A stretch of DNA of 64,000 nt, from positions 110,716,542-110,780,541 of the forward strand of contig OV050032.1 in the NCBI GenBank assembly GCA_920105625.2, in the 5' to 3' direction. The notes beneath the pieces are model-generated. The model ran no database searches, was not told the DNA's origin, and was given only the letters and a program-made list of their open reading frames with translations. How positions within the stretch are numbered: the first letter of the stretch is position 1; every line of letters begins with the position of its first letter. Below are positions 12,131-23,859 of this stretch, piece by piece. Made by a program: the position numbers and the translations under genes. Source of the DNA: Clusia tigrina (lineage: Eukaryota; Arthropoda; Insecta; Diptera; Clusiidae).

Positions 12131-14180
12131 AATTTCAAGGTTTTATGACGCTCCAGTAAAAAGTTACAAGCATTTGAATGTTGCCAACTTTGATAGGTGT
12201 AGGACGTACCGTATAGAAGTTAGGGGCGTTTGAAGTTTTTATCAGTGTTTGATTTGGGACTCTAGGGTAGCATAGCTTTGACCGATAGCTTAAATTGACA
12301 AGAGACTCGAGTACTATATTGTTACAAAATTTCAAGGTTTTATGACGCTCCAGTAAAAAGTTACAAGCATTTGTATGTTGCCAACTTTGATAGGTGTAGG
12401 ACGTACCGTATAGAAGTTAGGGGCGTTTGAAGTTTTATCAGTGTTTGATTTGGGACTCTAGGGTAGCATAGCTTTGAGCGATAACATAAATTGACAAGAG
12501 GCTCGAGTACTTTATTGTTACAAAATTTCAAGGTTTTATGACGCTCCAGTAAAAAGTTACAAGCATTTGTATGTTGCAAACTTTGATAGGTGTAGGACGT
12601 ACCGTATAGAAGTTAGGGCCATTTGAAGTTTTATCAGTGTTTGATTTGGGACTCAAGGGTAGCATAGCTTTGAGCGATGGCTTAAATTGACAAGAGACTC
12701 GTGTACTTTATTGTTACAAAATTTCAAGGTTTTATGACGCTCCAGTAAAAAGTTACAAGCATTTGTATGTTGCAAACTTTGATACGTGTAGGACGTACCG
12801 TATAGAAGTTTGGGCCATTTGAAGTTTTATCAGTGTTTGATTTGGGACTCAAGGGTAGCATAGCTTTGAGCGATGGCCTAAATTGACAAGAGGCTCGTGT
12901 ACTTTATTGTTACAGAATTTCAAGGTTTTATGACGCTCCAGTAAAAAGATACAAGCATTTGTATGTTGCAAACTTTGATAGGTGTAGGACGTACCGTATA
13001 AAAGTTAGGGCCAATTGAAGTTCTATCAGTGTTTGATTTGGGACTCTAGGGTAGCATAGCTTTGAGCGATAGCTTAAATTGACAAGAGACTCGTGTACTT
13101 TATTGTTACAAAATTTCAAGGTTTTATGACGCTCCAGTAAAAAGTTACAAGCATTTGAATGTTGCTAACTTTGATAGGTGTAGGACGTACCGTAAAGAAG
13201 TTAGGGGCGTTTGAATTTTTATCAGTGTTTGATTTGGGACTCAAGGGTAGCATAGCTTTGAGCGATGGCCTAAATTGACAAGAGGTTCGAGTACTTTATT
13301 GTTACAGAATTTCAAGGTTTTATGACGCTCCAGTAAAAAGATACAAGCATTTGTATGTTGCAAACTTTGATAGGTGTAGGACGTACCGTATAAAAGTTAG
13401 GGCCAATTGAAGTTCTATCAGTGTTTGATTTGGGACTCTAGGGTAGCATAGCTTTGAGCGATAGCTTAAATTGACAAGAGACTCGTGTACTTTATTGTTA
13501 CAAAATTTCAAGGTTTTATGACGCTCCAGTAAAAAGTTACAAGCATTTGTATGTTGCAAACTTTGATAGGTGTAGGACGTACCGTATAGAAGCTAGGGGC
13601 GTTTGAAGATTTATCAGTGTTTGATTTGGGAATCTAGGGTAGCATAGCTTTGAGCGATTGCTTAAATTGACAAGAGGCTCGAGTACTTTATTGTTACAAA
13701 ATTTCAAGGTTTTATGACGCTCCAGTAAAAAGATACAAGGATTTGTATGTTCCAAACTTTGTTAGGTGTAGGACGTACCGTATAGGAGTTAGGGCCATTT
13801 GAAGTTTTATCAGTGTTTGATTTGGGACTCTAGGGTAGCATAGCTTTGAGCGATGGCTTAAATTGACAAGAGGCTCGAGTACTTTATTGTTAAAAAATTT
13901 CAAGGTTTTATGACGCTCCAGTAAAAAGTTACAAGCATTTGAATGTTGCAAACTTTGATAGGTGTAGGACGTACCGTAAAGAAGTTAGGGCCATTTGACG
14001 TTTTATCAGTGTTTGATTTGGGACTCTAGGGTAGCATAGCTTTGAGCGATAACTTAAATTGACAAGAGGCTCGAGTACTTCATTGTTACAAAATTTCAAG
14101 GTTTTATGACGCTCCAGTAAAAAGTTACAAGCATTTGTATTTTGCAAACTCTGATAGGTGTAGGACGTACCGTATAGAAG
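12130..14180. repeat. Satellite stretch with an embedded two-monomer duplication
   Basis: About ten monomers. The rare string 'ttctatcagtg' occurs at 13,021 and 13,413, 392 bp apart, together with 'ccaattgaag', marking a dimer duplication around 12.9-13.6 kb. A one-base gain near 12,237 ('gaagtttttatcag') breaks the frame of the unit. No non-satellite sequence is visible. Confidence 0.83.
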
Positions 14181-16140
14181 TTAGGGCCATTTGAAGTTTT
14201 ATCAGTGTTTGATTTGGGACTCAAGGGTAGCATAGCTTTGAGCGATGGCTTAAATTGTCAAGAGGCTCGAGTACTTTATTGTTACAAAGTTTCAAGGTTT
14301 TATGACGCTCCAGGAAAAAGTTACAAGCATTTGTATGTTGTAAACTTTGATATTTGTAGGACGTACCGTATAGAAGTTTGGGCCATTTGAAGTTTTATCA
14401 GTGTTTGATTTGGGACTCAAGGGTAGCATAGCTTTGAACGATAGCTTAAATTGACAAGAGGCTCGGGTACTTCATTGTTACAAAATTTCAAGGTTTTATG
14501 ACGCTCCAGTAAAAAGTTACAAGCATTTGTATGCTGCAAACTTTGATAGGTGTAGGACGTACCGTATAGAAGTTAGGGGCGTTTGAAGTTTTATCAGTGT
14601 TTGATTTGGGACTCAAGGGTAGCATAGCTTTGAGCGATGGCTTAAATTGACAAGAGGCTCGAGTACTTTATTGTTACAAAATTTCAAGGTTTTATGACGC
14701 TCGAGTAAAAAGTTACAAGCATTTGTATGTTGCAAACTTTGATAGGTGTAGGACATACCGTATAGAAGTTAGGGCCATTTGAAGTTTTATCAGTGTTTGA
14801 TTTGGAACTCAAGGGTAGAATAGCTTTGGGCGATAGCTTAAATTGACAAGAGGCTCGGGTACTTCATTGTTACAAAATTTCAAGGTTTTATGACGCTCCA
14901 GTAAAAAGTTACAAGCATTTGAATGTTGCCAACTTTGATAGGTGTAGGACGTACCGTAAAGAAGTTAGGGCCATTTGAAGTTTTATCAGTGTTTGATTTG
15001 GGACTCTAGGGTAGCATAGCTTTGAGCGATGGCTTAAATTGACAAGAGGCTCGAGTACTTTATTGTTACAAAATTTCAAGGTTTTATGACGCTCCAGTAA
15101 AAAGTTACAAGCATTTGTATTTTGCAAACCTTAATAGGTGTAGGACGTACCGTATAGAAGTTAGGGCCATTTGAAGTTTTATCCGTGTTTGATTTGGGAC
15201 TCTAGGGTAGCATAGCTTTGAGCGATAGCTTAAATTGACAAGAGACTCGAGTACTTTATTGTTACAAAATTTCAATGTTTTATGACGCTCCAGTAAAAAG
15301 TTACAAGCATTTGTATGTTGCCAACTTTGATAGGTGTAGGACGTACCGTATATAAGTTAGGGGCGTTTGAAGTTTTATCAGTGTTTGATTTGGGGCTCTA
15401 GGGTAGCATAGCTTTGAGCGATAACATAAATTGACAAGAGGCTCGAGTACTTTATTGTTACAAAATTTCAAGGTTTTATGACGCTTCAGTAAAAAGTTAC
15501 AAGCATTTGTATGTTGCAAACTTTGATAGGTGTAGTAAGTACCGTATAGAAGTTAGGGCCATTTGAAGTTTTATCAGTGTTTGATTTGGGACTCAAGGGT
15601 AGCATAGCTTTGAGCGATGGCTTAAATTGACAAGAGGCCCGAGTACTTTATTGTTACAAAATGTCAAGGTTTTATGACGCTCCAGTAAAAAGTTACAAGC
15701 ATTTGTATGTTGCAAACTTTGATAGGTGTAGGACGTACCGTATAGAAGTTTGGGCCATTTGAAGTTTTATCAGTGTTTGATTTGGGACTCAAGGGTAGCA
15801 TAGCTTTGAGCGATGGCCTAAATTGACAAGTGGCTCGTGTACTTTATTGTTACAAAATTTCAAGGTTTTATGACGCTCCAGTAAAAAGTTACAAGCATTT
15901 GAATGTTGCTAACTTTGATAATTATAGGACGTACCGTAAAGAAGTTAGGGGCGTTTGAAGTTTTATCAGTGTTTGATTTGGGACTCTAGGGTAGCATAGC
16001 TTTGAGCGATAGCTTAAATTGACAAGAGGCTCGAGTACTTCATTGTTACAAAATTTCAAGGTTTTATGACGCTCCAGTAAAAAGTTACAAGCATTTGAAT
16101 GTTGCCAACTTTGATAGGTGTAGGACGTACCGTAAAGAAG
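14180..16140. repeat. 10-monomer higher-order repeat, copy 1
   Basis: A 1,960-bp unit. The double variant 'tttggaactc' plus 'gggtagaatag' lies at 14,801 and again at 16,761 (1,960 bp). A 'gtcaagaggctcgag' variant near 14,257 recurs near 16,217. The match starts just after 14,174, where 'cgtatagaag' faces 'cgtaaagaag' at 16,131. Confidence 0.88.
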
Positions 16141-17900
16141 TTAGGGCCATTTGAAGTTTTATCAGTGTTTGATTTGGGACTCAAGGGTAGCATAGCTTTG
16201 AGCGATGGCTTAAATTGTCAAGAGGCTCGAGTACTTTATTGTTACAAAGTTGCAAGGTTTTATGACGCTCCAGTAAAAAGTTACAAGCATTTGTATGTTG
16301 TAAACTTTGATATGTGTAGGACGTACCGTATAGAAGTTTGGGCCATTTGAAGTTTTATCAGTGTTTGATTTGGGACTCAAGGGTAGCATAGCTTTGAACG
16401 ATAGCTTAAATTGACAAGAGGCTCGGGTACTTCATTGTTACAAAATTTCAAGGTTTTATGACGCTCCAGTAAAAAGTTACAAGCATTTGTATGCTGCAAA
16501 CTTTGATAGGTGTAGGACGTACCGTATAGAAGTTAGGGGCGTTTGAAGTTTTATCAGTGTTTGATTTGGGACTCAAGGGTAGCATAGCTTTGAGCGATGG
16601 CTTAAATTGACAAGAGGCTCGAGTACTTTATTGTTACAAAATTTCAAGGTTTTATGACGCTCGAGTAAAAAGTTACAAGCATTTGTATGTTGCAAACTTT
16701 GATAGGTGTAGGACATACCGTATAGAAGTTAGGGCCATTTGAAGTTTTATCAGTGTTTGATTTGGAACTCAAGGGTAGAATAGCTTTGGGCGATAGCTTA
16801 AATTGACAAGAGGTTCGGGTACTTCATTGTTACAAAATTTCAAGGTTTTATGACGCTCCAGTAAAAAGTTACAAGCATTTGAATGTTGCCAACTTTGATA
16901 GGTGTAGGACGTACCGTAAAGAAGTTAGGGCCATTTGAAGTTTTATCAGTGTTTGATTTGGGACTCTAGGGTAGCATAGCTTTGAGCGATGGCTTAAATT
17001 GACAAGAGACTCGAGTACTTTATTGTTACAAAATTTCAATGTTTTATGACGCTCCAGTAAAAAGTTACAAGCATTTGTATGTTGCCAACTTTGATAGGTG
17101 TAGGACGTACCGTATATAAGTTAGGGGCGTTTGAAGTTTTATCAGTGTTTGATTTGGGGCTCTAGGGTAGCATAGCTTTGAGCGATAACATAAATTGACA
17201 AGAGGCTCGAGTACTTTATTGTTACAAAATTTCAAGGTTTTATGACGCTTCAGTAAAAAGTTACAAGCATTTGTATGTTGCAAACTTTGATAGGTGTAGG
17301 ACGTACCGTATAGAAGTTAGGGCCATTTGAAGTTTTATCAGTGTTTGATTTGGGACTCAAGGGTAGCATAGCTTTGAGCGATGGCTTAAATTGACAAGAG
17401 GCCCGAGTACTTTATTGTTACAAAATGTCAAGGTTTTATGACGCTCCAGTAAAAAGTTACAAGCATTTGTATGTTGCAAACTTTGATAGGTGTAGGACGT
17501 ACCGTATAGAAGTTTGGGCCATTTGAAGTTTTATCAGTGTTTGATTTGGGACTCAAGGGTAGCATAGCTTTGAGCGATGGCCTAAATTGACAAGTGGCTC
17601 GTGTACTTTATTGTTACAAAATTTCAAGGTTTTATGACGCTCCAGTAAAAAGTTACAAGCATTTGAATGTTGCTAACTTTGATAATTGTAGGACGTACCG
17701 TAAAGAAGTTAGGGGCGTTTGAAGTTTTATCAGTGTTTGATTTGGGACTCTAGGGTAGCATAGCTTTGAGCGATAGCTTAAATTGACAAGAGGCTCGAGA
17801 TCTTTATTGTTACAAAATTTCAAGGTTTTGTGACGCTCCAGTAAAAAGATACAAGAATTTGTATGTTGCAAACTTTGATAGGTGTAGGACGTACCGTATA
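16140..17900. repeat. 9-monomer derivative of the 10-monomer repeat, copy 2
   Basis: Begins as a copy of the preceding unit at a 1,960-bp offset. Near 17,005 it jumps to a 1,764-bp offset (nine monomers): 'gataatt' at 15,917 recurs at 17,681, and the unit starting near 15,301 recurs at 17,065. The monomer carrying 'tattttgcaaacc' (near 15,118) is missing. One monomer was therefore removed inside this copy, as expected from a register-shifted exchange. Confidence 0.87.
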
Positions 17901-20230
17901 GAAATTAGGGGCGTTTGAATTTTTATCAGTTTTTGATTTGGGACTCAAGGGTAGCATAGCTTTGAGCGATGGCCTAAATTGACAAGAGGTTCGAGTACTT
18001 TATTGTTACAAAATTTCAAGGTTTTATGACGCTCCAGTAAAAAGTTACAAGCATTTGTATGTTGCAAACTTTGATAGGTGTAGGACATACCGTATAGAAG
18101 TTAGGGCCATTTGAAGTTTTATCAGTGTTTGATTTGGGAATCAAGGGTAGCATAGCTTTGGGCGATAGCTTAAATTGACAAGAGGCTCGGGTACTTCATT
18201 GTTACAAAATTTCAAGGTTTTATGACGCTCCAGTAAAAAGTTACAAGCATATGAATGTTGCCAACTTTGATAGGTGTAGGACGTACCGTAAAGAAGTTAG
18301 GGCCATTTGAAGTTTTATCAGTGTTTGATTTGGGACTCTAGGGTAGCATAGCTTTGAGCGATGGCTTAAATTGACAAGAGGCTCGAGTACTTTATTGTTA
18401 CAAAATTTCAAGGTTTTATGACGCTCGAGTAAAAAGTTACAAGCATTTGTATGTTGCAAACTTTGATAGGTGTAGGACATACCGTATAGAAGTTAGGGCC
18501 ATTTGAAGTTTTATCAGTGTTTGATTTGGAACTCAAGGGTAGAATAGCTTTGGGCGATAGCTTAAATTGACAAGAGGCTCGGGTACTTCATTGTTACAAA
18601 ATTTCAAGGTTTTATGACGCTCCAGTAAAAAGTTACAAGCATTTGAATGTTGCCAACTTTGATAGGTGTAGGACGTACCGTAAAGAAGTTAGGGCCATTT
18701 GAAGTTTTATCAGTGTTTGATTTGGGACTCTAGGGTAGCATAGCTTTGAGCGATGGCTTAAATTGACAAGAGGCTCGAGTACTTTATTGTTACAAAATTT
18801 CAAGGTTTTATGACGCTCCAGTAAAAAGTTACAAGCATTTGTATTTTGCAAACCTTAATAGGTGTAGGACGTACCGTATAGAAGTTAGGGCCATTTGAAG
18901 TTTTATCAGTGTTTGATTTGGGACTCTAGGGTAGCATAGCTTTGAGCGATAGCTTAAATTGACAAGAGACTCGAGTACTTTATTGTTACAAAATTTCAAT
19001 GTTTTATGACGCTCCAGTAAAAAGTTACAAGCATTTGTATGTTGCCAACTTTGATAGGTGTAGGACGTACCGTATATAAGTTAGGGGCGTTTGAAGTTTT
19101 ATCAGTGTTTGATTTGGGGCTCTAGGGTAGCATAGCTTTGAGCGATAACATAAATTGACAAGAGGCTCGAGTACTTTATTGTTACAAAATTTCAAGGTTT
19201 TATGACGCTTCAGTAAAAAGTTACAAGCATTTGTATGTTGCAAACTTTGATAGGTGTAGTACGTACCGTATAGAAGTTAGGGCCATTTGAAGTTTTATCA
19301 GTGTTTGATTTGGGACTCAAGGGTAGCATAGCTTTGAGCGATGGCTTAAATTGACAAGAGGCCCGAGTACTTTATTGTTACAAAATGTCAAGGTTTTATG
19401 ACGCTCCAGTAAAAAGTTACAAGCATTTGTATGTTGCAAACTTTGATAGGTGTAGGACGTACCGTATAGAAGTTTGGGCCATTTGAAGTTTTATCAGTGT
19501 TTGATTTGGGACTCAAGGGTAGCATAGCTTTGAGCGATGGCCTAAATTGACAAGTGGCTCGTGTACTTTATTGTTACAAAATTTCAAGGTTTTATGACGC
19601 TCCAGTAAAAAGTTACAAGCATTTGTATGTTGCTAACTTTGATAATTGTAGGACGTACCGTAAAGAAGTTAGGGGCGTTTGAAGTTTTATCAGTGTTTGA
19701 TTTGGGACTCTAGGGTAGCATAGCTTTGAGCGATAGCTTAAATTGACAAGAGGCTCGAGATCTTTATTGTTACAAAATTTCAAGGTTTTGTGACGCTCCA
19801 GTAAAAAGATACAAGAATTTGTATGTTGCAAACTTTGATAGGTGTAGGACGTACCGTATAGAAATTAGGGGCGTTTGAATTTTTATCAGTTTTTGATTTG
19901 GGACTCAAGGGTAGCATAGCTTTGAGCGATGGCCTAAATTGACAAGAGGTTCGAGTACTTTATTGTTACAAAATTTCAAGGTTCTATGACGCTCCAGTAA
20001 AAAGTTACAAGCATTTGTATGTTGCAAACTTTGATAGGTGTAGGACATACCGTATAGAAGTTAGGGCCATTTGAAGTTTTATCAGTGTTTGATTTGGGAA
20101 TCAAGGGTAGCATAGCTTTGGGCGATAGCTTAAATTGACAAGAGGCTCGGGTACTTCATTGTTACAAAATTTCAAGGTTTTATGACGCTCCAGTAAAAAG
20201 TTACAAGCATATGAATGTTGCCAACTTTGA
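17900..20230. repeat. 10-monomer higher-order repeat, copy 3 and tail
   Basis: The 'tttggaactc' marker reappears at 18,525, 1,764 bp after copy 2 and 3,724 bp after copy 1. The 'gataattgtagg' marker at 17,681 recurs at 19,641 (1,960 bp), 'gaaattagggg' with 'cagtttttgatttg' near 17,903-17,938 recurs near 19,863-19,898, and 'catatgaatg' at 18,248 recurs at 20,208. The missing monomer ('tattttgcaaacc') is present again near 18,842. Confidence 0.87.
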
Positions 20231-22920
20231 TAGGTGTAGGACGTACCGTAAAGAAGTTAGGGCCATTTGAAGTTTTATCAGTGTTTGATTTGGGACTCTA
20301 GGGTAGCATAGCTTTGAGCGATGGCTTAAATTGACAAGAGGCTCGAGTACTTTATTGTTACAAAATTTCAGGATTTTATGACGCTCCAGTAAAAAGTTAC
20401 AAGCATTTGTATGTTGCAAACTTTGATAGGTGTAGGACGTACCGTATAGAAGTTTGGGCCATTTGAAGTTTTATCAGTGTTTGATTTGGGACTCAAGGGT
20501 AGCATAGCTTTGAGCGATGGCCTAAATTGACAAGAGGCTCGTGTACTTTATTGTTACAAAATTTCAAGGTTTTATGACGCTCCAGTAAAAAGTTACAAGC
20601 ATTTGAATGTTGCTAACTTTGATAGGTGTAGGACGTACCGTAAAGAAGTTAGGGGCGTTTGAAGTTTTATCAGTGTTTGATTTGGGACTCTAGGGTAGCA
20701 TAGCTTTGAGCGATAGCTTAAATTGACAAGTGGCTCGAGATCTTTATTGTTACAAAATTTCAAGGTTTTGTGACGCTCCAGTAAAAAGATACAAGAATTT
20801 GTATGTTGCAAACTTTGATAGGTGTAGGACGTACCGTAAAGAAATTAGGGGCGTTTGAATTTTTATCAGTGTTTGATTTGGGACTCAAGGGTAGCATAGC
20901 TTTGAGCGATGGCCTAAATTGACAAGAGGTTCGAGTACTTTATTGTTACAAAATTTCAAGGTTTTATGACGCTCCAGTAAAAAGTTACAAGCATTTGTAT
21001 GTTGCAAACTTTGATAGGTGTAGGCCGTACCGTATAGAAGCTAGGGGCGTTTGAAGATTTATCAGGGTTTGATTTGGGACTCAAGGGTAGCATAGCTTTG
21101 AGCGATGGCTTAAATTGTCAAGAGGCTCGAGTACTTTATTGTTACAAAATTTCAAGGTTTTATGACGCTCCAGTAAAAAGTTCCAAGCATTTGTATGTTG
21201 TAAACTTTGATATGTGTAGGACGTACCGTAAAGAAGTTAGGGGCGTTTGAAGTTTTACAGTGTTTGATTTGGGACTCTAGGGTAGCATAGCTTTGAGCGA
21301 TAGCTTAAATTGACAAGAGACTCGTGTACTTTATTGTTACAAAATTTCAAGGTTTTATGACGCTCCAGTAAAAAGTTACAAGCATTTGAATGTTGCAAAC
21401 TTTGATAGGTGTAGGACGTACCGTATAGAAGTTAGGGCCATTTGAAGTTTTATCAGTGTTTGATTTGGGACTCTAGGGTAGCATAGCTTTGAGCGATAGG
21501 TTAAATTGACAAGAGACTCGAGTACTTTATTGTTACAAAATTTCAATGTTTTATGACGCTCCAGTAAAAAGTTACAAGCATTTGTATGTTGCAAACTTTG
21601 ATAGGTGTAGTACGTACCGTATAGAAGTTAGGGCCATTTGAAGTTTTATCAGTGTTTGATTTGGGACTCAAGGGTAGCATAGCTTTGAGCGATGGCCTAA
21701 ATTGACAAGAGGCTCGTGTACTTTATTGTTACAAAATTTCAAGGTTTTATGACGCTCCAGTAAAAAGTTACAAGCATTTGAATGTTGCTAACTTTGATAG
21801 GTGTAGGACGTACCGTAAAGAAGTTAGGGGCGTTTGAAGTTTTATCAGTGTTTGATTTGGGACTCTAGGGTAGTATAGCTTTGAGCGATAGTTTAAATTG
21901 ACAAGAGGCTCGAGATCTTTATTGTTACAAAATTTCAAGGTTTTGTGACGCTCCAGTAAAAAGATACAAGCATTTGTATGTTGCAAACTTTGATAGGTGT
22001 AGGACGTACCGTAAAGAAGTTAGGGGCGTTTGAATTTTTATCAGTGTTTGATTTGGGACTCAAGGGTAGCATAGCTTTGAGCGATGGCCTAAATTGACAA
22101 GAGATTCGAGTACTTTATTGTTACAAAATTTCAAGGTTTTATGACGCTCCAGTAAAAAGTTACAAGCATTTGTATGTTGCAAACTTTGATAGGTGTAGGA
22201 CGTACCGTATAGAAGCTAGGGGCGTTTGAAGATTTATCAGTGTTTGATTTGGGACTCTAGGGTAGCATAGCTTTGAGCGATGGCTTAAATTGACAAGAGG
22301 CTCCAGTACTTTATTGTTACAAAATTTCAAGGTTTTATGACGCTCCAGTAAAAAGATAGAAGCATTTGTATGTTCCAAACTTTGATAGGTGTAGGACGTA
22401 CCGTATAAAAGTTAGGGCCATTTGAAGTTTTATCAGTGTTTGATTTGGGACTCTAGGGTAGCATAGCTTTGAGCGATAGCTTAAATTGACAAGAGACCCG
22501 TGTACTTTATTGTTACAAAATTTCAAGGTTTTATGACGCTCCAGTAAAAAGTTACAAGCATATGAATGTTGCTAACTTTGATAGGTGTAGGACGTACCGT
22601 AAAGAAGTTAGGGGCGTTTGAAGTTTTATCAGTGTTTGATTTGGGACTCTAGGGTAGCATAACTTTGAGCGATAGCTCAAATTGACAAGAGGCTCGATAT
22701 CTTTATTGTTACAAAATTTCAAGGTTTTGTGACGCTCCAGTAAAAAGATACAAGCATTTGTATGTTACAAACTTTGATAGGTGTAGGACGTACCGTAAAG
22801 AGGTTAGGGGCGTTTGAATTTTTATCATGTTTGATTTGGGACTCTAGGGTAGCATAGCTTTGAGCGATGGTTTAAATTGACAAGAGGCTCGAGTACTTTA
22901 TTGTTACAAAATTTCAAGGT
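20230..22920. repeat. Satellite stretch partly shared with 35.3-36.1 kb
   Basis: About 14 monomers. From about 21,600 to 22,370 the variant string, including 'ggtagtatagc', 'gatctttattg' and 'gaagctaggggcg'-type units, matches 35,302-36,072 at a 13,702-bp offset (70 monomers minus 18 bases). Upstream of that the offset changes by one monomer, because the distal copy holds an extra unit near 35.1 kb. Single-base losses lie near 21,258 ('gttttacagtg') and 22,828 ('tatcatgtttg'). Confidence 0.8.
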
Positions 22921-23850
22921 TTTATGACGCTCCAGTAAAAAGATACAAGCATTTGTATGTTCCAAACTTTGATAGGTGTAGGACGTACCGTATAAAAGTT
23001 AGGGCCATTTGAAGTTTTATCAGTGTTTGATTTGGGACTCTAGGGTAGCATAGCTTTGAGCGATAGCTTAAATTGACAAGAGACTCATGTACTTTATTGT
23101 TACAAAATTTCAAGGTTTTATGACGCTCCAGTAAAAAGTTACAAGCATTTGAATGTTGCTAACTTTGATAGGTGTAGGACGTACCGTAAAGAAGTTAGGG
23201 GCGTTTGAAGATTTATCAGTGTTTGATTTGGGACTCTAGGGTAGCATAGCTTTGAGCGATGGCTTAAATTGACAAGAGGCTCGAGTACTTTATTGTTACA
23301 AAATTTCAAGGTTTTATGACGCTCCAGTAAAAAGATACAAGCATTTGTATGTTCCAAACTTTGATAGGTGTAGGACGTACCGTATAAAAGTTAGGGCCAT
23401 TTGAAGTTTTATCAGTGTTTGATTTGGGACTCAAGGGTAGCATAGCTTTGAGCGATAGCTTAAATTGACAAGAGACTCGTGTACTTTATTGTTACAAAAT
23501 TTCAAGGTTTTATGACGCTCCAGTAAAAAGTTACAAGCATTTGAATGTTGCTAACTTTGATAGGTGTAGGACGTACCGTAAAGAAGTTAGGGGCGTTTGA
23601 AGATTTATCAGTGTTTGATTTGGGACTCTAGGGTAGCATAGCTTTGAGCGATGGCTTAAATTGACAAGAGGCTCGAGTACTTTATTGTTACAAAATTTCA
23701 AGGTTTTATGACGCTCCAGTAAAAAGATACAAGCATTTGTATGTTCCAAACTTTGATAGGTGTAGGACGTACCGTATAGAAGTTAGGGCCATTTGAAGTT
23801 TTATCAGTGTTTGATTTGGGACTCAAGGGTAGCATAGCTTTGAGCGATGG
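22920..23850. repeat. Two-monomer (392-bp) higher-order ladder
   Basis: Alternating monomer types repeat every 392 bp. One type carries 'gttgctaac' plus 'gaagatttatc'; the other carries 'gttccaaac' plus 'gccatttgaag'. The pair near 23,139-23,500 is repeated at 23,531-23,890, and related pairs recur near 27.2-27.9, 29.8-30.4 and 38.4-39.0 kb. Alternation of two types indicates that the dimer is the amplified unit here. Confidence 0.83.
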
Positions 23851-23859
23851 CTTAAATTG

